DNA of 63,909 bases from an uncultured Prevotellaceae bacterium (GCA_902762565.1 CACWOS010000045.1:1-63909), one strand, 5' to 3'. Positions 35,589-44,798 are shown, numbered from the stretch's first letter. Translations and numbers: made by a program. The notes: generated by a model not told the origin, from the letters alone.

Positions 35589-35744
35589 GTCACTTTCGGG
35601 TTGTTCCGACGTCATCTATCACCCTTATTGACGTCACTTATCGGTCGTTCCGATGGCACTTTCCCCCTATAAAGTGTCATCGGAACGGGTCGTAGATGCC
35701 ATCGGAACGACTCGAAGGTGTCGTTAGTACGACCCGAAAGTGCC
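35589..35744. repeat. long palindromic dispersed repeat, copy 2
   Basis: An imperfect palindrome about 156 bp long, centred near 35667. Inner arms CGTTCCGATGGCACTTT (about 35647-35663) and AAAGTGTCATCGGAACG (35671-35687) pair over 17 bp with one G-U; outer arms GGTCACTTTCGGGT and ACCCGAAAGTGCC also match. Both arms carry TCGGAACG or its complement at roughly 20-bp steps. Part of it (35670-35709) equals the repeat at the window start. No coding sequence. Confidence 0.8.
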
Positions 35745-35750
35745 ATATTA

Positions 35751-35837
35751 TTCGTACCTTTTTGCTTTGCGAGAAAATACTTTCGCTCGGAAAAGCTCAA
35801 ATATATTTGGCCTTTTGCTCGCTTATTCGTACCTTTG
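35751..35837 (+). promoter_or_regulatory. twin promoter repeat driving the HAD gene
   Basis: TTCGTACCTTT occurs at 35751 and 35826, 75 bp apart; the second is a full promoter with TTTG (35806-35809), 20 bases, TACCTTTG (35830-35837). The stretch from TACTTTCGCTCGG to the -7 element is repeated almost exactly, in inverse orientation, at 42568-42678. Confidence 0.75.
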
Positions 35838-35845
35838 CAATCAAT

Positions 35846-36634
35846 ATGACACAGAAATACGCATTATTCTTCGACATTGACGGCACGCTGGTGAGTTTCC
35901 AGACGCACGAGATTCCAGCATCGACTATCCTCGCGCTGACACAGGCTAAGGCCAATGGTTCGCGGGTGTATATTGCCACGGGTCGTCCGCCGCTCATCAT
36001 CAACAATCTGGGCGCTATTGAGCACCTCATCGACGGCTACATCACCACCAACGGCGCGTTGTGCTATGTGGGCGACGAGATGGTCACGTGCCAGCCCATT
36101 CCCAAGAACGACGTGATGACCTGCGTGGAGGACTGCCAGGAGCGGGGCAACAGCCTCATCATCGTGGGACGTAAGGACGTGGCAGTCGTTGACCCCAGGG
36201 GTGACGTCGACCGCATCTTCCGCCAGATGCTCGCCGTAAAGAACCTCGACAAGGCCTCGCCGCTCGACGTCGTGCTCCAGCAGGACATCCTGCAGTTGAC
36301 GCCCTTCTTCCCTGCCGACTACGAGCCTGTACTGATGGCGCGTATGCCGCAATGCGTCTCGGGCCGCTGGCATCCGGAGTTTACCGACATCACCGCCAAC
36401 GGCGCCGACAAGGGCAAGGGCATCCTGGCGATGGCCCGCCACGAGGGCTTCGACCCCAGCCGCACGATGGCCTTCGGCGACGGTGGTAACGACACATCAA
36501 TGATTCTCCAGACTGGCATAGGCGTAGCTATGGGCAACGCCATCGACGTCCTCAAACAACAGGCCGACTACGTCACCACCTCCGTTGACGACGACGGCAT
36601 CCTCAACGCCCTCAGGCACTTTAACGTAATATAA
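35846..36634 (+). CDS. Cof-type HAD sugar phosphatase
   Basis: 262 residues from ATG 35846; earlier codons overlap the promoter. HAD motifs: I FFDIDGTLV, II YIATGRPP, III Lys in KGKGILAMARHEG, IV FGDGGNDTSMI. A C2 cap lies between motifs II and III, as in Cof/YwpJ proteins that dephosphorylate sugar phosphates. The substrate is unknown. It is driven by the repeated twin promoter. Confidence 0.9.
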   Translation: MTQKYALFFDIDGTLVSFQTHEIPASTILALTQAKANGSRVYIATGRPPLIINNLGAIEHLIDGYITTNGALCYVGDEMVTCQPIPKNDVMTCVEDCQERGNSLIIVGRKDVAVVDPRGDVDRIFRQMLAVKNLDKASPLDVVLQQDILQLTPFFPADYEPVLMARMPQCVSGRWHPEFTDITANGADKGKGILAMARHEGFDPSRTMAFGDGGNDTSMILQTGIGVAMGNAIDVLKQQADYVTTSVDDDGILNALRHFNVI

Positions 36635-36656
36635 AGGTAACAAGATAATTTGTGAT

Positions 36657-37835
36657 ATGATACGATTGGAAAAATACCGGGTTTGGTTATTATTAGCCGT
36701 CCTGACCATTTTCGGAACGGCCAGCTTCGCCTCATGTTCTTCCAATGAGGATAACGCTACAGAGCAGCGCAAAATATCAACTATTGCTGATATGGTTTGG
36801 GCTTTCTGTCAGGCCAATCCAGGCGGATTCACACTTGACATCCGCACGATGACGGTGCCGACGGAAGGAATAGCCGTCAGTTATGCAGCTACCCAGAACA
36901 GCCATTCGCGTGACCAACTCCACAAGGTGGTAAGCCATGCCTTGCAGCACGACGGCTATGTAGGCGGTTGGTACAATAGTGAGGATGGCTTTTATTACTT
37001 CGATAGTACGAAGCTATTCCCAGAGAACGACCTGAAAGGTGCTATCCAGTTCGGAAAGGAGAACGGTCAATCCTCCGTTTTCATCCTGTCAACATCTACA
37101 GACCTTCCAATCTATGGCAGAGTAGCGGCGATCCTGGATCGAGGAACAATCCTCTTTGGTACTACAGGTGACTACCGTCCGTTATCGTTCTGCGAACCCG
37201 ATGGGACATATTGGGGCTTTGGTATTGAGGTGGCAAAGGAGATTGCTTCACGATTAGGCGTAGCACTAGAGTTCAGAAAGACCTCATGGCCTACGCTGAC
37301 AGCCGATGTATTAGCGGAGCCTCAGTTGTTCGACCTCGCTATTGGCGGCATCACCATCACCGATGCCCGCCGTGAGACCATGCTCATGAGCGACGGCTAT
37401 CTGGCTAACGGCAAGACCATCCTTTGCCGTGCTTCGGATACAGACCGCTACAAGTCGTTGGCCGACATCGACAAGTCCGAAGTCCGTGTGATGGTGAATC
37501 CTGGCGGACTGAACGAGAAGTTTGCCAACGAGAACCTGACGCACGCCACCATCATCGTTCATCAAAAGAACGAGGAAATACCATCGCTCATTGCCGAGGG
37601 CAAGGCCGACGTGATGATAACAGAGATTACAGAGGCTCCATATTATGTGCAGACTGACTCCAGACTTGCAGCTCCACTGTTGGACAAGCCTTTCAATCAC
37701 GGTGAGATTGGTGTCCTCATGCAGAAAGGGCAGGAGGATCTGTTGCAGATGGTGAACAATGTCATTCGTCAGATGAAGTCAGATGGCTCACTTCGTAAAC
37801 TACATGATAAGTATGGGCTTGTATATGCCTACTAA
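36657..37835 (+). CDS. lipoprotein with an unknown N-terminal domain and a PheC/SBP_bac_3-like domain
   Basis: 392 residues. A lipobox FASC lies near residue 26. Residues about 40-150 form a separate domain (GGFTLDIRTMTVPTEGIAV, GGWYNSEDGFYYFDSTKLFPE) that I do not recognise. Residues about 160-392 are a type II periplasmic binding fold; VMVNPGGLNEKFANENL and IAEGKADVMITE resemble cyclohexadienyl dehydratase (PheC) more than amino-acid binding proteins. No ABC permease is nearby. It is either an aromatic-acid dehydratase facing the periplasm or a binding sensor. Confidence 0.7.
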   Translation: MIRLEKYRVWLLLAVLTIFGTASFASCSSNEDNATEQRKISTIADMVWAFCQANPGGFTLDIRTMTVPTEGIAVSYAATQNSHSRDQLHKVVSHALQHDGYVGGWYNSEDGFYYFDSTKLFPENDLKGAIQFGKENGQSSVFILSTSTDLPIYGRVAAILDRGTILFGTTGDYRPLSFCEPDGTYWGFGIEVAKEIASRLGVALEFRKTSWPTLTADVLAEPQLFDLAIGGITITDARRETMLMSDGYLANGKTILCRASDTDRYKSLADIDKSEVRVMVNPGGLNEKFANENLTHATIIVHQKNEEIPSLIAEGKADVMITEITEAPYYVQTDSRLAAPLLDKPFNHGEIGVLMQKGQEDLLQMVNNVIRQMKSDGSLRKLHDKYGLVYAY

Positions 37836-37867
37836 TCAGGAAACCGTCCTATGATCTACCATCAGAA

Positions 37868-39043
37868 TCAATTCTTGACCAGCAGATCGTAGCGGATATG
37901 GTCGTCAGCAACAGGACGGCCATATTCTTTTTGCGTAGGATTAGCTGATGCCGCTGTTCGGACAGTCTTCTGCTTTGGATCTGGTTTTGCAGCATGTGTA
38001 GATGTGGCAGGAACAACCTGAACTACGGAATCTTGCTGAGGCTGGGGCGATGGTACTTTGATATAGACGGTGTCAACGAGGGCTGTCAGCGGAACGTCGC
38101 TATGGCTATTTGCCTGCGTCCATAGCCCAAGAACGAAGCCGATGATGGCTGCGGCAAGGTTGTCGTAGGGCTTCTTCGAATATTTCAGTAGTAGTCCCTC
38201 GTTATAGAGGTTGTTCTTCCAAGGTTCCATCGTCGATGAAGGCGTGGTGGTCGAGAAATAGACCTTGCTACCAAACTTATCGATGATGGCTTGTAGCAAT
38301 GCGTTGCAGGATTCGTCCGTCCAGTAAGGCTCCTCATGGATGGGGTCAACGACGCCCAGTTTCTTACAAAGCCAGTCGCGATATTCCTTCACAGCGAGGA
38401 ACGATGCACAGATGATGGTTTTGTCCTTGTGCATGCCCATACCTTCCTGAATGAGCCACTTAGGAATGATGGCAGCATCACCGTTGGCAATATAGATGCT
38501 GTTTTCGTCCATGCCTGCCAGTTCGTTGAAGCTGTAGCGTAGCACAGCCTCAGAATAGATGCCGCTATCGAAGTATCGCTTGGCCAACGGCTTCATGCGT
38601 ACCTCGTCGCCCTGCATCGCCAGATAGCACACCCAGTTGTCGTAGTCGAAGAATTGCATCTCATCGGGTAGCTTTGCCAATGCTGCCTCGGCATATTTCT
38701 TGTGGTCGCCATAGCCCTTGCCTTGCACTGACTCGCGGTAGGCGCAGAAGTTAAACGTGTAGCTGTTGGGGATAATCTGTTCCATCTCGTGTACCACCTG
38801 TTTGGCTGTCGAATCCTCCTGCTGGAACCAACTCATGTAATGGGCCGCATTATAGTAATTCAGCCACGCTGTCTCGTTCGTGGGGTTTTTCTGTGTCTCA
38901 GCCTTCCACGCCTCCTTCTGTTCAGTGTACCACACGAAGTCCTTCTCCGAAACGATAGGGCTTTCAATCTTTACTGCTTTCGTCTGTGCTATTGCACCAA
39001 TGCTCAGCGTTACCAACGCTATACATACGAATACTCTTTTCAT
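37868..39043 (-). CDS. exported protein of unknown function
   Basis: 391 residues with a signal peptide (MKRVFVCIALVTLSIGAIA). The body resembles TPR-like helical pairs (NPTNETAWLNYYNAAHYMSW) and a globular part; the region after 300 has a hydrophobic segment (AAAIIGFVLGLWTQA) and a Pro/Gln/Thr-rich tail. It is convergent with the PheC-like gene. No family recognised. Confidence 0.6.
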   Translation of the reverse strand: MKRVFVCIALVTLSIGAIAQTKAVKIESPIVSEKDFVWYTEQKEAWKAETQKNPTNETAWLNYYNAAHYMSWFQQEDSTAKQVVHEMEQIIPNSYTFNFCAYRESVQGKGYGDHKKYAEAALAKLPDEMQFFDYDNWVCYLAMQGDEVRMKPLAKRYFDSGIYSEAVLRYSFNELAGMDENSIYIANGDAAIIPKWLIQEGMGMHKDKTIICASFLAVKEYRDWLCKKLGVVDPIHEEPYWTDESCNALLQAIIDKFGSKVYFSTTTPSSTMEPWKNNLYNEGLLLKYSKKPYDNLAAAIIGFVLGLWTQANSHSDVPLTALVDTVYIKVPSPQPQQDSVVQVVPATSTHAAKPDPKQKTVRTAASANPTQKEYGRPVADDHIRYDLLVKN

Positions 39044-39064
39044 TTCTTGTTTCTTAATTGATTA

Positions 39065-39114
39065 AACGATTTCTGTCTCTCTATCAATGCATACACAGAA
39101 AGACGGAAATCGTT
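39065..39114. terminator. hairpin between DUF1593 and the exported-protein gene
   Basis: AACGATTTCTGTCT (39065-39078) pairs with AGACGGAAATCGTT (39101-39114) with one G-U pair. It is 25 bp past the DUF1593 stop on the minus strand and precedes the next minus-strand gene; a T run is weak, so it could also be an mRNA-stability structure. Confidence 0.5.
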
Positions 39115-39139
39115 CACAGGAAATCGAAAAAAACATTAA

Positions 39140-40561
39140 TTACCGCTTAATAGCGATGATGATACGGCGGTAGGCGACGAGGCGGAAGGGACCGTCGTCG
39201 TGGACTTCGCAGATGAGGTGGACGGTGTCGCCCTTCGTGTCGGCGGGAATGCGGATGGTGACTATCGACTGGTCCGACTGGTCGATCGTCAGCTTCGTCG
39301 TGCCAATCTCCGGCTGCTGCCACCAAAGGAACGTGAGACCGTCGCCGTCAGGGTCGAAGGATTTCGAGGCGTCGAGACGAATGGTATCGTCTGCCTTTGC
39401 CGTGATGCGGAGCGGGGCGACGGAGGAGGTGTTCTTGACGGGAGAAGCGTCAAGCACACGGACAGCGACACGTGGATTCAGATTGCCGCGGCCCTCGGCG
39501 GCCCACTGCATACGGTCGCAGAAGTCGTTGAGCTCGTCAGGATAGAAGCGACGTTTGTAGCCGACGCTGATGTTGCGCAGGGGTTCCTGCCAAGAGGTCC
39601 AGGCCGTGGTGAGCGAGTCGGCACAGAGGCCGCGCTCGTGATAGCCCGCCCAACCGCACTGATGCGGGTCCTCGGGGTCGTTCAGTCCGTTGGGCATCAC
39701 GTAGAGGAAACTCGGCGTGTCGCCCTCGACGCCCCATTTGTAATTAGGGTATTCACGGCCCAGTGCGCCATGCCCCTGGATGTACTGCTGATGCTGAGCC
39801 CAGTGTTGCTTGCCCAATTCACATTGCTCTTGCCAGGCGCCCTCGTCCCAGATGAACTGCAGGTCGTTCTGAAAGTCCTTACGCAGCCACATGTGTGAAC
39901 TGTAGGCGCGGTTCATGCGCATATCATATTTCATATCTTGGTCGGTGATGGTGAAGAGGCGGAATTTGCGGACGAAGTTTCGGACTTCGTCGTCACTCCG
40001 CGTCTGTTTCACTCGCCAGATGGCCTGTGCCAGCGTGTTGGCTCCGCCCCATGCCGCAACGTATATCGGGCGTGGGTCATCCTCATCAGCCAGACGAATC
40101 AACAGCTCACTACCCGGCGAGTCATTGCGCTCGCCAATGGATCGTATGCCGCCATACATGCTACCCATGACGGCACGACTTGTGATGTACTCCGCACTCG
40201 GCCAATAGCCTAATTCCTGGCTGCCGTTCTCCTTCTTGAGCGAGAGGTGTTTTTTCTGTCCGGAGCGTCGCATGAGGTTAGGCACGTCTTTGGCATAGGC
40301 AGTAATCACGCGGAACAGATACTGCTGCCACTCCAACGGATATGGGTCGCAATTCCAACCAACGCTCGTGATGAGCGCTTCTATCTCAAAACAATCGGCA
40401 TACGCCATTAGTCTCACCATCGACTCCATATCATCAGGCTCCACGTCCGCAGGCGCGATATCCGTACATACCACGAGTCGTGGCTTCAAATCACTCTCCG
40501 CTGCCCACACCGTCAACGGCATCAGGAGCAGCATGCATATCATTGCTTTCTTCATAATCAT
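39140..40561 (-). CDS. DUF1593 nucleoside-hydrolase-like exported protein
   Basis: 473 residues, signal peptide (MKKAMICMLLLMPLTVWA). The N-terminal two thirds match the DUF1593/Sde182 family with a nucleoside-hydrolase fold (RLVVCTDIAPADVEPDDMESMVRLM, VAAWGGANTLAQAI), and the last 100 residues are an Ig-like C-terminal domain (LDASKSFDPDGDGLTFLWWQQ). Members occur in polysaccharide-degrading loci; the substrate is unknown. Met3 (40555) is an equally good start. Confidence 0.82.
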   Translation of the reverse strand: MIMKKAMICMLLLMPLTVWAAESDLKPRLVVCTDIAPADVEPDDMESMVRLMAYADCFEIEALITSVGWNCDPYPLEWQQYLFRVITAYAKDVPNLMRRSGQKKHLSLKKENGSQELGYWPSAEYITSRAVMGSMYGGIRSIGERNDSPGSELLIRLADEDDPRPIYVAAWGGANTLAQAIWRVKQTRSDDEVRNFVRKFRLFTITDQDMKYDMRMNRAYSSHMWLRKDFQNDLQFIWDEGAWQEQCELGKQHWAQHQQYIQGHGALGREYPNYKWGVEGDTPSFLYVMPNGLNDPEDPHQCGWAGYHERGLCADSLTTAWTSWQEPLRNISVGYKRRFYPDELNDFCDRMQWAAEGRGNLNPRVAVRVLDASPVKNTSSVAPLRITAKADDTIRLDASKSFDPDGDGLTFLWWQQPEIGTTKLTIDQSDQSIVTIRIPADTKGDTVHLICEVHDDGPFRLVAYRRIIIAIKR

Positions 40562-40562
40562 T

Positions 40563-40673
40563 TCAAACTGTTAATCCAATGGACGATGTCGCTGAGGGGG
40601 CGTAGTCGATGAACCATTTCAGCCATGGCATCTGTTGGACGGCATCCTGTTGGCGGTATTTCTCGACGGTCAT
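40563..40673 (-). pseudogene. short remnant, possibly of an alpha/beta hydrolase
   Basis: A 36-codon frame between the helicase stop and the DUF1593 start. MPWLKWFIDYAPS resembles the W-x-x-F-x-x-Y-D-P segment of alpha/beta hydrolases. It is too short to be a domain and is likely gene debris; it could also be a translated small peptide. Confidence 0.35.
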
Positions 40674-40683
40674 GTGAGCGGAA

Positions 40684-42549
40684 TCATTTCTTCTTGTTTC
40701 TAGGTTTGCGCTTGCGTTTGGGCTTCACGTCATCCTCACCAAGGGCATCGAGCATGGACATCTGCTTTTCGTGCAGGTAGTTGTCGACGGTGTAGCCCTT
40801 CTCGGCCATCTTGACGAGCAGATAGCGACGGGCGAGCCATGCTGCCCAGAGGTCGGGTAGGGCGTTGTTGAGGCGGCGCGAGGCTTGTTTGTTGTTGGTC
40901 TCAACCTTGGCAGAGAGCTCTATGGGTTTGGTGAGAATGTCGCGCAACTGGTCGGCAAAGTATTCGGCACTGCGCTTTACGCGGTCGAGGAAATCGGTGT
41001 CGCGAAGAGACGCTATAGGCATGATCTGAATTTTCTGTTGCCACTTGACGGCGACTTCAAGAACACGCTGACGAAGGTCAAAAAGCGTCTGGTCGTGCAA
41101 CTGCTTGAGCGAGGCGTGACTATGGTAGAAGAACTCAGCGAAGATGCGTACCATCGACTCTTCCAAAGACAGGATGGCACGGAAATCGAAAAGTTGCATC
41201 AACAGGTAGCGCTCGTACTCCTGCTTCAGCGTAGGCAATTGCTGGATGCTGCGTTCGGCTTGGTATTCCTGCTGAGAGATGTACGAGTCGACGCGCTCGT
41301 CGTTGATGACGGCACGAGGCTCCAAGGGCGAGGCAAGCACCAGTCCTTCAAGCGTGCGGCAGCGGCTCAAGGCAACATACACCTGACCAGGCGCGAACGA
41401 CTGGTTGGCGTCGATGATGGCGCGGTCGAAGGTCAGGCCCTGACTCTTATGAATGGTGATAGCCCAAGCCAGTCGCAGGGGCAGTTGTTTAAAGGTGCCC
41501 TGCACCTCGCTCTCTATCTCGCGCGTCTGCTCGTTCAGCGTATAGCGCATGTTCTCCCATTCCAGCGGCTCCACCTCGATGGCTTCCGCGTCGCCCTCAC
41601 AATAGACGGTGAGACGATTGTCGCTGGCTTCCATCACACGCCCGATGCGCCCATTATAATAATTGTGTTCACCAGACGGATCGTTCTTCACGAACATCAC
41701 CTGTGCACCCTCTTTCAGCACTAGTGTCTCAGCCGTGGGATAGGAGTATTCAGGAAACGTGCCCTTGACCTCTGCATGATACTGATACGAACGGCCAGGG
41801 AGCTTCTGCAGTTCCGACTCGTTATAGAAATTGGCGAGGTTGTTGTGGGTGGTCAGGCGGATGTATGGCTCCTCAGGACGAGGAATGAATGTGGGCTGGC
41901 AGCGGCTGTTCAGCTTCGACAAAGCCTCTGTCGACGGATGGCCCTCGCGAATCTCATTCAGCAGCGCGATGAACGACTCGTCCTGCTGGCGATAGACGTG
42001 AGAGAGTTGGATAGTCACGTAGTCTATCTGCTGCAGCGCCTTCGAGCCAAAGAAGTACGGTGTGTCGTAGTAGGGTTTCAGCATACGCTCGTCCTCGGGC
42101 GTGACGACGGGCGTCAGTTGTGCCAGGTCGCCAATCATCAGCAGTTGCATGCCGCCAAAGGGCTGTCCGTGTTCACGAAAGCGACGCAGCACGGCATCGA
42201 TGGCGTCGAGCAGGTCGGCACGCACCATCGATATCTCGTCGATGATGAGCAGGTCAGACGAGGCGATGATTTTCCGCTTCTCCTTGCCGAAGTCAAATTT
42301 GCTTTCGACCTTCGCACCAGGCACGTAGGGCGAGAACGGCAGTTGAAAGAACGAGTGAATGGTGACGCCACCTGCATTGATGGCCGCCACACCCGTCGGA
42401 GCTACCACGATGGGTCGCTTGCGCGAGTGTTCCATGATGGTTTTCAGAAACGTCGTCTTGCCCGTTCCCGCCTTGCCCGTCAAAAATATGCTGCGTCCCG
42501 TACTTTCGACGAAGTCCCATGCCGTGCGCAGCTCGTTGTTTTGTTCCAT
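40684..42549 (-). CDS. Pif1/RecD-like DNA helicase
   Basis: 621 residues from ATG 42549, placed just after the promoter. Walker A FLTGKAGTGKTTFLKTI, Q-like VVAPTGVAAINAGGVTIHSFF, Walker B LLIIDEISMVRADLLD, GDLAQLTPVV, VYRQQDESF, and the C-terminal WAITIHKSQGLTFDRAIID and VYVALSRCRTLEGL show a Pif1-family superfamily 1B helicase. An extra C-terminal region with basic tail (KPKRKRKPRNKKK) follows. Role in replication or G-quadruplex removal is inferred from the family. Confidence 0.9.
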   Translation of the reverse strand: MEQNNELRTAWDFVESTGRSIFLTGKAGTGKTTFLKTIMEHSRKRPIVVAPTGVAAINAGGVTIHSFFQLPFSPYVPGAKVESKFDFGKEKRKIIASSDLLIIDEISMVRADLLDAIDAVLRRFREHGQPFGGMQLLMIGDLAQLTPVVTPEDERMLKPYYDTPYFFGSKALQQIDYVTIQLSHVYRQQDESFIALLNEIREGHPSTEALSKLNSRCQPTFIPRPEEPYIRLTTHNNLANFYNESELQKLPGRSYQYHAEVKGTFPEYSYPTAETLVLKEGAQVMFVKNDPSGEHNYYNGRIGRVMEASDNRLTVYCEGDAEAIEVEPLEWENMRYTLNEQTREIESEVQGTFKQLPLRLAWAITIHKSQGLTFDRAIIDANQSFAPGQVYVALSRCRTLEGLVLASPLEPRAVINDERVDSYISQQEYQAERSIQQLPTLKQEYERYLLMQLFDFRAILSLEESMVRIFAEFFYHSHASLKQLHDQTLFDLRQRVLEVAVKWQQKIQIMPIASLRDTDFLDRVKRSAEYFADQLRDILTKPIELSAKVETNNKQASRRLNNALPDLWAAWLARRYLLVKMAEKGYTVDNYLHEKQMSMLDALGEDDVKPKRKRKPRNKKK

Positions 42550-42567
42550 TTTGTCATCGTTTGAACT

Positions 42568-42678
42568 GCAAAGGTACGAATAAGCGAGCGAAAAACCAAA
42601 TGTATTTGAGTTTTTCCGAGCGAGAGTACTTTCGATAAAATCAAAGGTACGAATAAGCGAGCGAAAAACCAAATGTAT
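42568..42678 (-). promoter_or_regulatory. twin promoter repeat driving the helicase gene
   Basis: On the minus strand TTCGTACCTTTG occurs at 42653-42642 and 42580-42569, 73 bp apart. The stretch between (TACTCTCGCTCGGAAAAACT, ATACATTTGG, TTTTTCGCTCGCTTA) matches the HAD promoter element at 35751-35837. The second -7 is followed by the helicase ATG at 42549. Confidence 0.75.
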
Positions 42679-42683
42679 GATTA

Positions 42684-42721
42684 AGAAAAAGCCCCTCTCC
42701 CATAATAGATTGGAAGAGGGG
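42684..42721 (-). terminator. terminator of the glnK-amt-porin operon
   Basis: CCCCTCTTCC (42721 side) pairs with GGGAGAGGGG around AATCTATTAT, followed by CTTTTTC on the minus strand. 25 bp after the porin stop. Confidence 0.75.
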
Positions 42722-42745
42722 AACAATAATCTGATCCTGTTATTT

Positions 42746-43480
42746 TTATGGATGCAGCGTTATACCCAGAACCAGATAAGCTTTCTGTGTGCAAGGGTTG
42801 GCAACCAATTCTCCGAAGAGAGGGACAGAGAACGTATCAGTTACCTTGATGTCCTTCGTAGCCTTCAGCGAGAGGTTGGTAACGGCAAAACCACTTGTCC
42901 ATCCATTGTAGGAGTCTGTGGCATAGGGAACAGCGCCAGCTGTGGCCGTCCAGTCGACAGATGCTAGTTTAAAAGGTACTGCAGCTTCGAAATAACTGCT
43001 ATAGGCTCGTTTGCCGTTCTTGTTGATACCGTCTTTCCCTGCGAAGTTTGTGAACCACTGTAGCGAAGCAAAACCGAAATCGTAGCCGATGTTGGCCTCG
43101 AATACATGGTTGGTGCCATGGGCATCATATTTAAAGTAACGACCATCGGGATCGCCGCCTGCATTGTCGGTCCAATAGTCGGTAATGCCGATATTGAATC
43201 CGCCAATCGTATAGGACAGTGTTAGATCCAGCTCCTTCGTGTCGGCAGCATCGGTGATGCCGTAATTACCCCAAGCCGAGAGTGATAGACCTTTGTAGGC
43301 TACGCCGAGTGTCGGCTGAATGGCAGCATTACCCAAATCCTGACCACGCCAGATATACTGACTTACGATATTTCCACTAATCGTTGTCTCAATCTCAGAC
43401 GAACGGTACTCACCATCGTCTTGTGCAAAGGCAGTCATGCTCATGACTATACCCATTGCGAATAAAACAATCTTCTTCAT
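42746..43480 (-). CDS. outer-membrane beta-barrel protein of the glnK-amt operon
   Basis: 244 residues from Met at 43480 (MKKIVLFAMGIVMSMTAFA signal peptide); an earlier in-frame ATG at 43513 would add a non-signal leader. The rest is alternating aromatic beta-strands (TTISGNIVSQYIWRGQDLG, LSLSAWGNYGITD, FGFASLQWFTNFAG), like TorF-type putative porins. Located behind glnK and amt, it may let ammonium or small nitrogen compounds cross the outer membrane (inference). Confidence 0.8.
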   Translation of the reverse strand: MKKIVLFAMGIVMSMTAFAQDDGEYRSSEIETTISGNIVSQYIWRGQDLGNAAIQPTLGVAYKGLSLSAWGNYGITDAADTKELDLTLSYTIGGFNIGITDYWTDNAGGDPDGRYFKYDAHGTNHVFEANIGYDFGFASLQWFTNFAGKDGINKNGKRAYSSYFEAAVPFKLASVDWTATAGAVPYATDSYNGWTSGFAVTNLSLKATKDIKVTDTFSVPLFGELVANPCTQKAYLVLGITLHP

Positions 43481-43541
43481 AACAATTTCCTTTAACTTCA
43501 TTAATTTCTTCAATTTCTTTATTATATGACGAATAGTCTAA

Positions 43542-44798
43542 TTAGTTGTAACATGCCTCGCCGTGTTCATAGATGTCGAGGCCTTCTTCTTCGATTCGCT
43601 TGTCGACACGCAGACCATGTAGCTTCTTGATGCCAAAGAACAGGACGAATCCGCAGGCTGCAGCCCAGAGGTCGATGACCAGCACGCCGAAACATTCAGC
43701 ACCGAAGAATCCCCAGCCACCACCGTAGAATGCACCATTTGTGGTTGACAGCAGACCCGTCATCAAGGTACCCAGAATACCGCATACACCATGTACTGAG
43801 CTAGCACCTACAGGATCGTCAATATGAAGTTTATGGTCGATGAACTCAATAGCGAAAACCAATACGATGCCACACACAAGTCCAATAATGATAGCTCCCA
43901 CGGGTGACACAAGGTCGCAACCGGCAGTGATACCCACAAGACCTGCCAGCACACCGTTCAAAGTCAGTGAAAGCGATGGTTTACCGTACTTGATGTAAGT
44001 GAGGAACATCGTGGCTACACCACCTGCAGCTGCTGCGAGGTTGGTGGTCAGGAATACATGCGAGATGGCAATGCGGTTTACTTCACCAGAGGCTGCGAGC
44101 TGTGAACCGGGGTTGAATCCGAACCAACCCAGCCAAAGGATGAATACACCCAGAGCGGCCATCGTCAGGTTGTGACCAGGAATGGCACGGCTCTTACCGT
44201 CCTTGGCGTACTTACCGATACGGGGACCGAGTGCTAACGCGCCAATCAGAGCCAGTACACCACCTACGCTATGCACGATAGCAGAACCTGCGAAGTCGTG
44301 GAACACATCACCAAAGGTACTTATCATAAAGCCATCGGCAGCATCGTTACACAACCAACCGCCACCCCAAGTCCAGTGGCCTTCAACAGGGTAGATAATC
44401 AGCGAAATAACTGCGCTGTAAACCAGATACATTGAGAACTTTGTGCGCTCAGCCATCGCACCGCTGACGATAGTGGCACTGGTAGCACAGAACACCGTCT
44501 CGAAAATCAAGAATCCCTCTACGGGCAGGTCGCTCTCATAGAAACTCAGGTCGCCCCAGTTAGGCATACCGATAAAACCGCCGAGCACGTCGCCTCCGAA
44601 CATAAAGCCGAAGCCAAGGAAGAAGAACAGTAACGAGCCGAACATAAAGTCGACGAAGTTCTTCATCAGGATGTTTGCCGTGTTCTTACCACGTGTAAAA
44701 CCTGCCTCACACAGCGCAAAACCGGGCTGCATCCAGAAAACCAACATGGCTGCCAATAGCATCCATACGGTATCGAGTGATAATCCAATTTCGTTCAT
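43542..44798 (-). CDS. amt: ammonium transporter, P-II-linked
   Basis: 418 residues, about 11 membrane helices. Motifs FALCEAGFTRGKNTANILMKN, DFAGSAIVHSVGGVLALIG, LGWFGFNPGSQL and SSVHGVCGILGTLMTG with the pore histidines. It lies 49 bp after glnK, the usual arrangement in which P-II blocks the channel when nitrogen is plentiful. Confidence 0.93.
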   Translation of the reverse strand: MNEIGLSLDTVWMLLAAMLVFWMQPGFALCEAGFTRGKNTANILMKNFVDFMFGSLLFFFLGFGFMFGGDVLGGFIGMPNWGDLSFYESDLPVEGFLIFETVFCATSATIVSGAMAERTKFSMYLVYSAVISLIIYPVEGHWTWGGGWLCNDAADGFMISTFGDVFHDFAGSAIVHSVGGVLALIGALALGPRIGKYAKDGKSRAIPGHNLTMAALGVFILWLGWFGFNPGSQLAASGEVNRIAISHVFLTTNLAAAAGGVATMFLTYIKYGKPSLSLTLNGVLAGLVGITAGCDLVSPVGAIIIGLVCGIVLVFAIEFIDHKLHIDDPVGASSVHGVCGILGTLMTGLLSTTNGAFYGGGWGFFGAECFGVLVIDLWAAACGFVLFFGIKKLHGLRVDKRIEEEGLDIYEHGEACYN

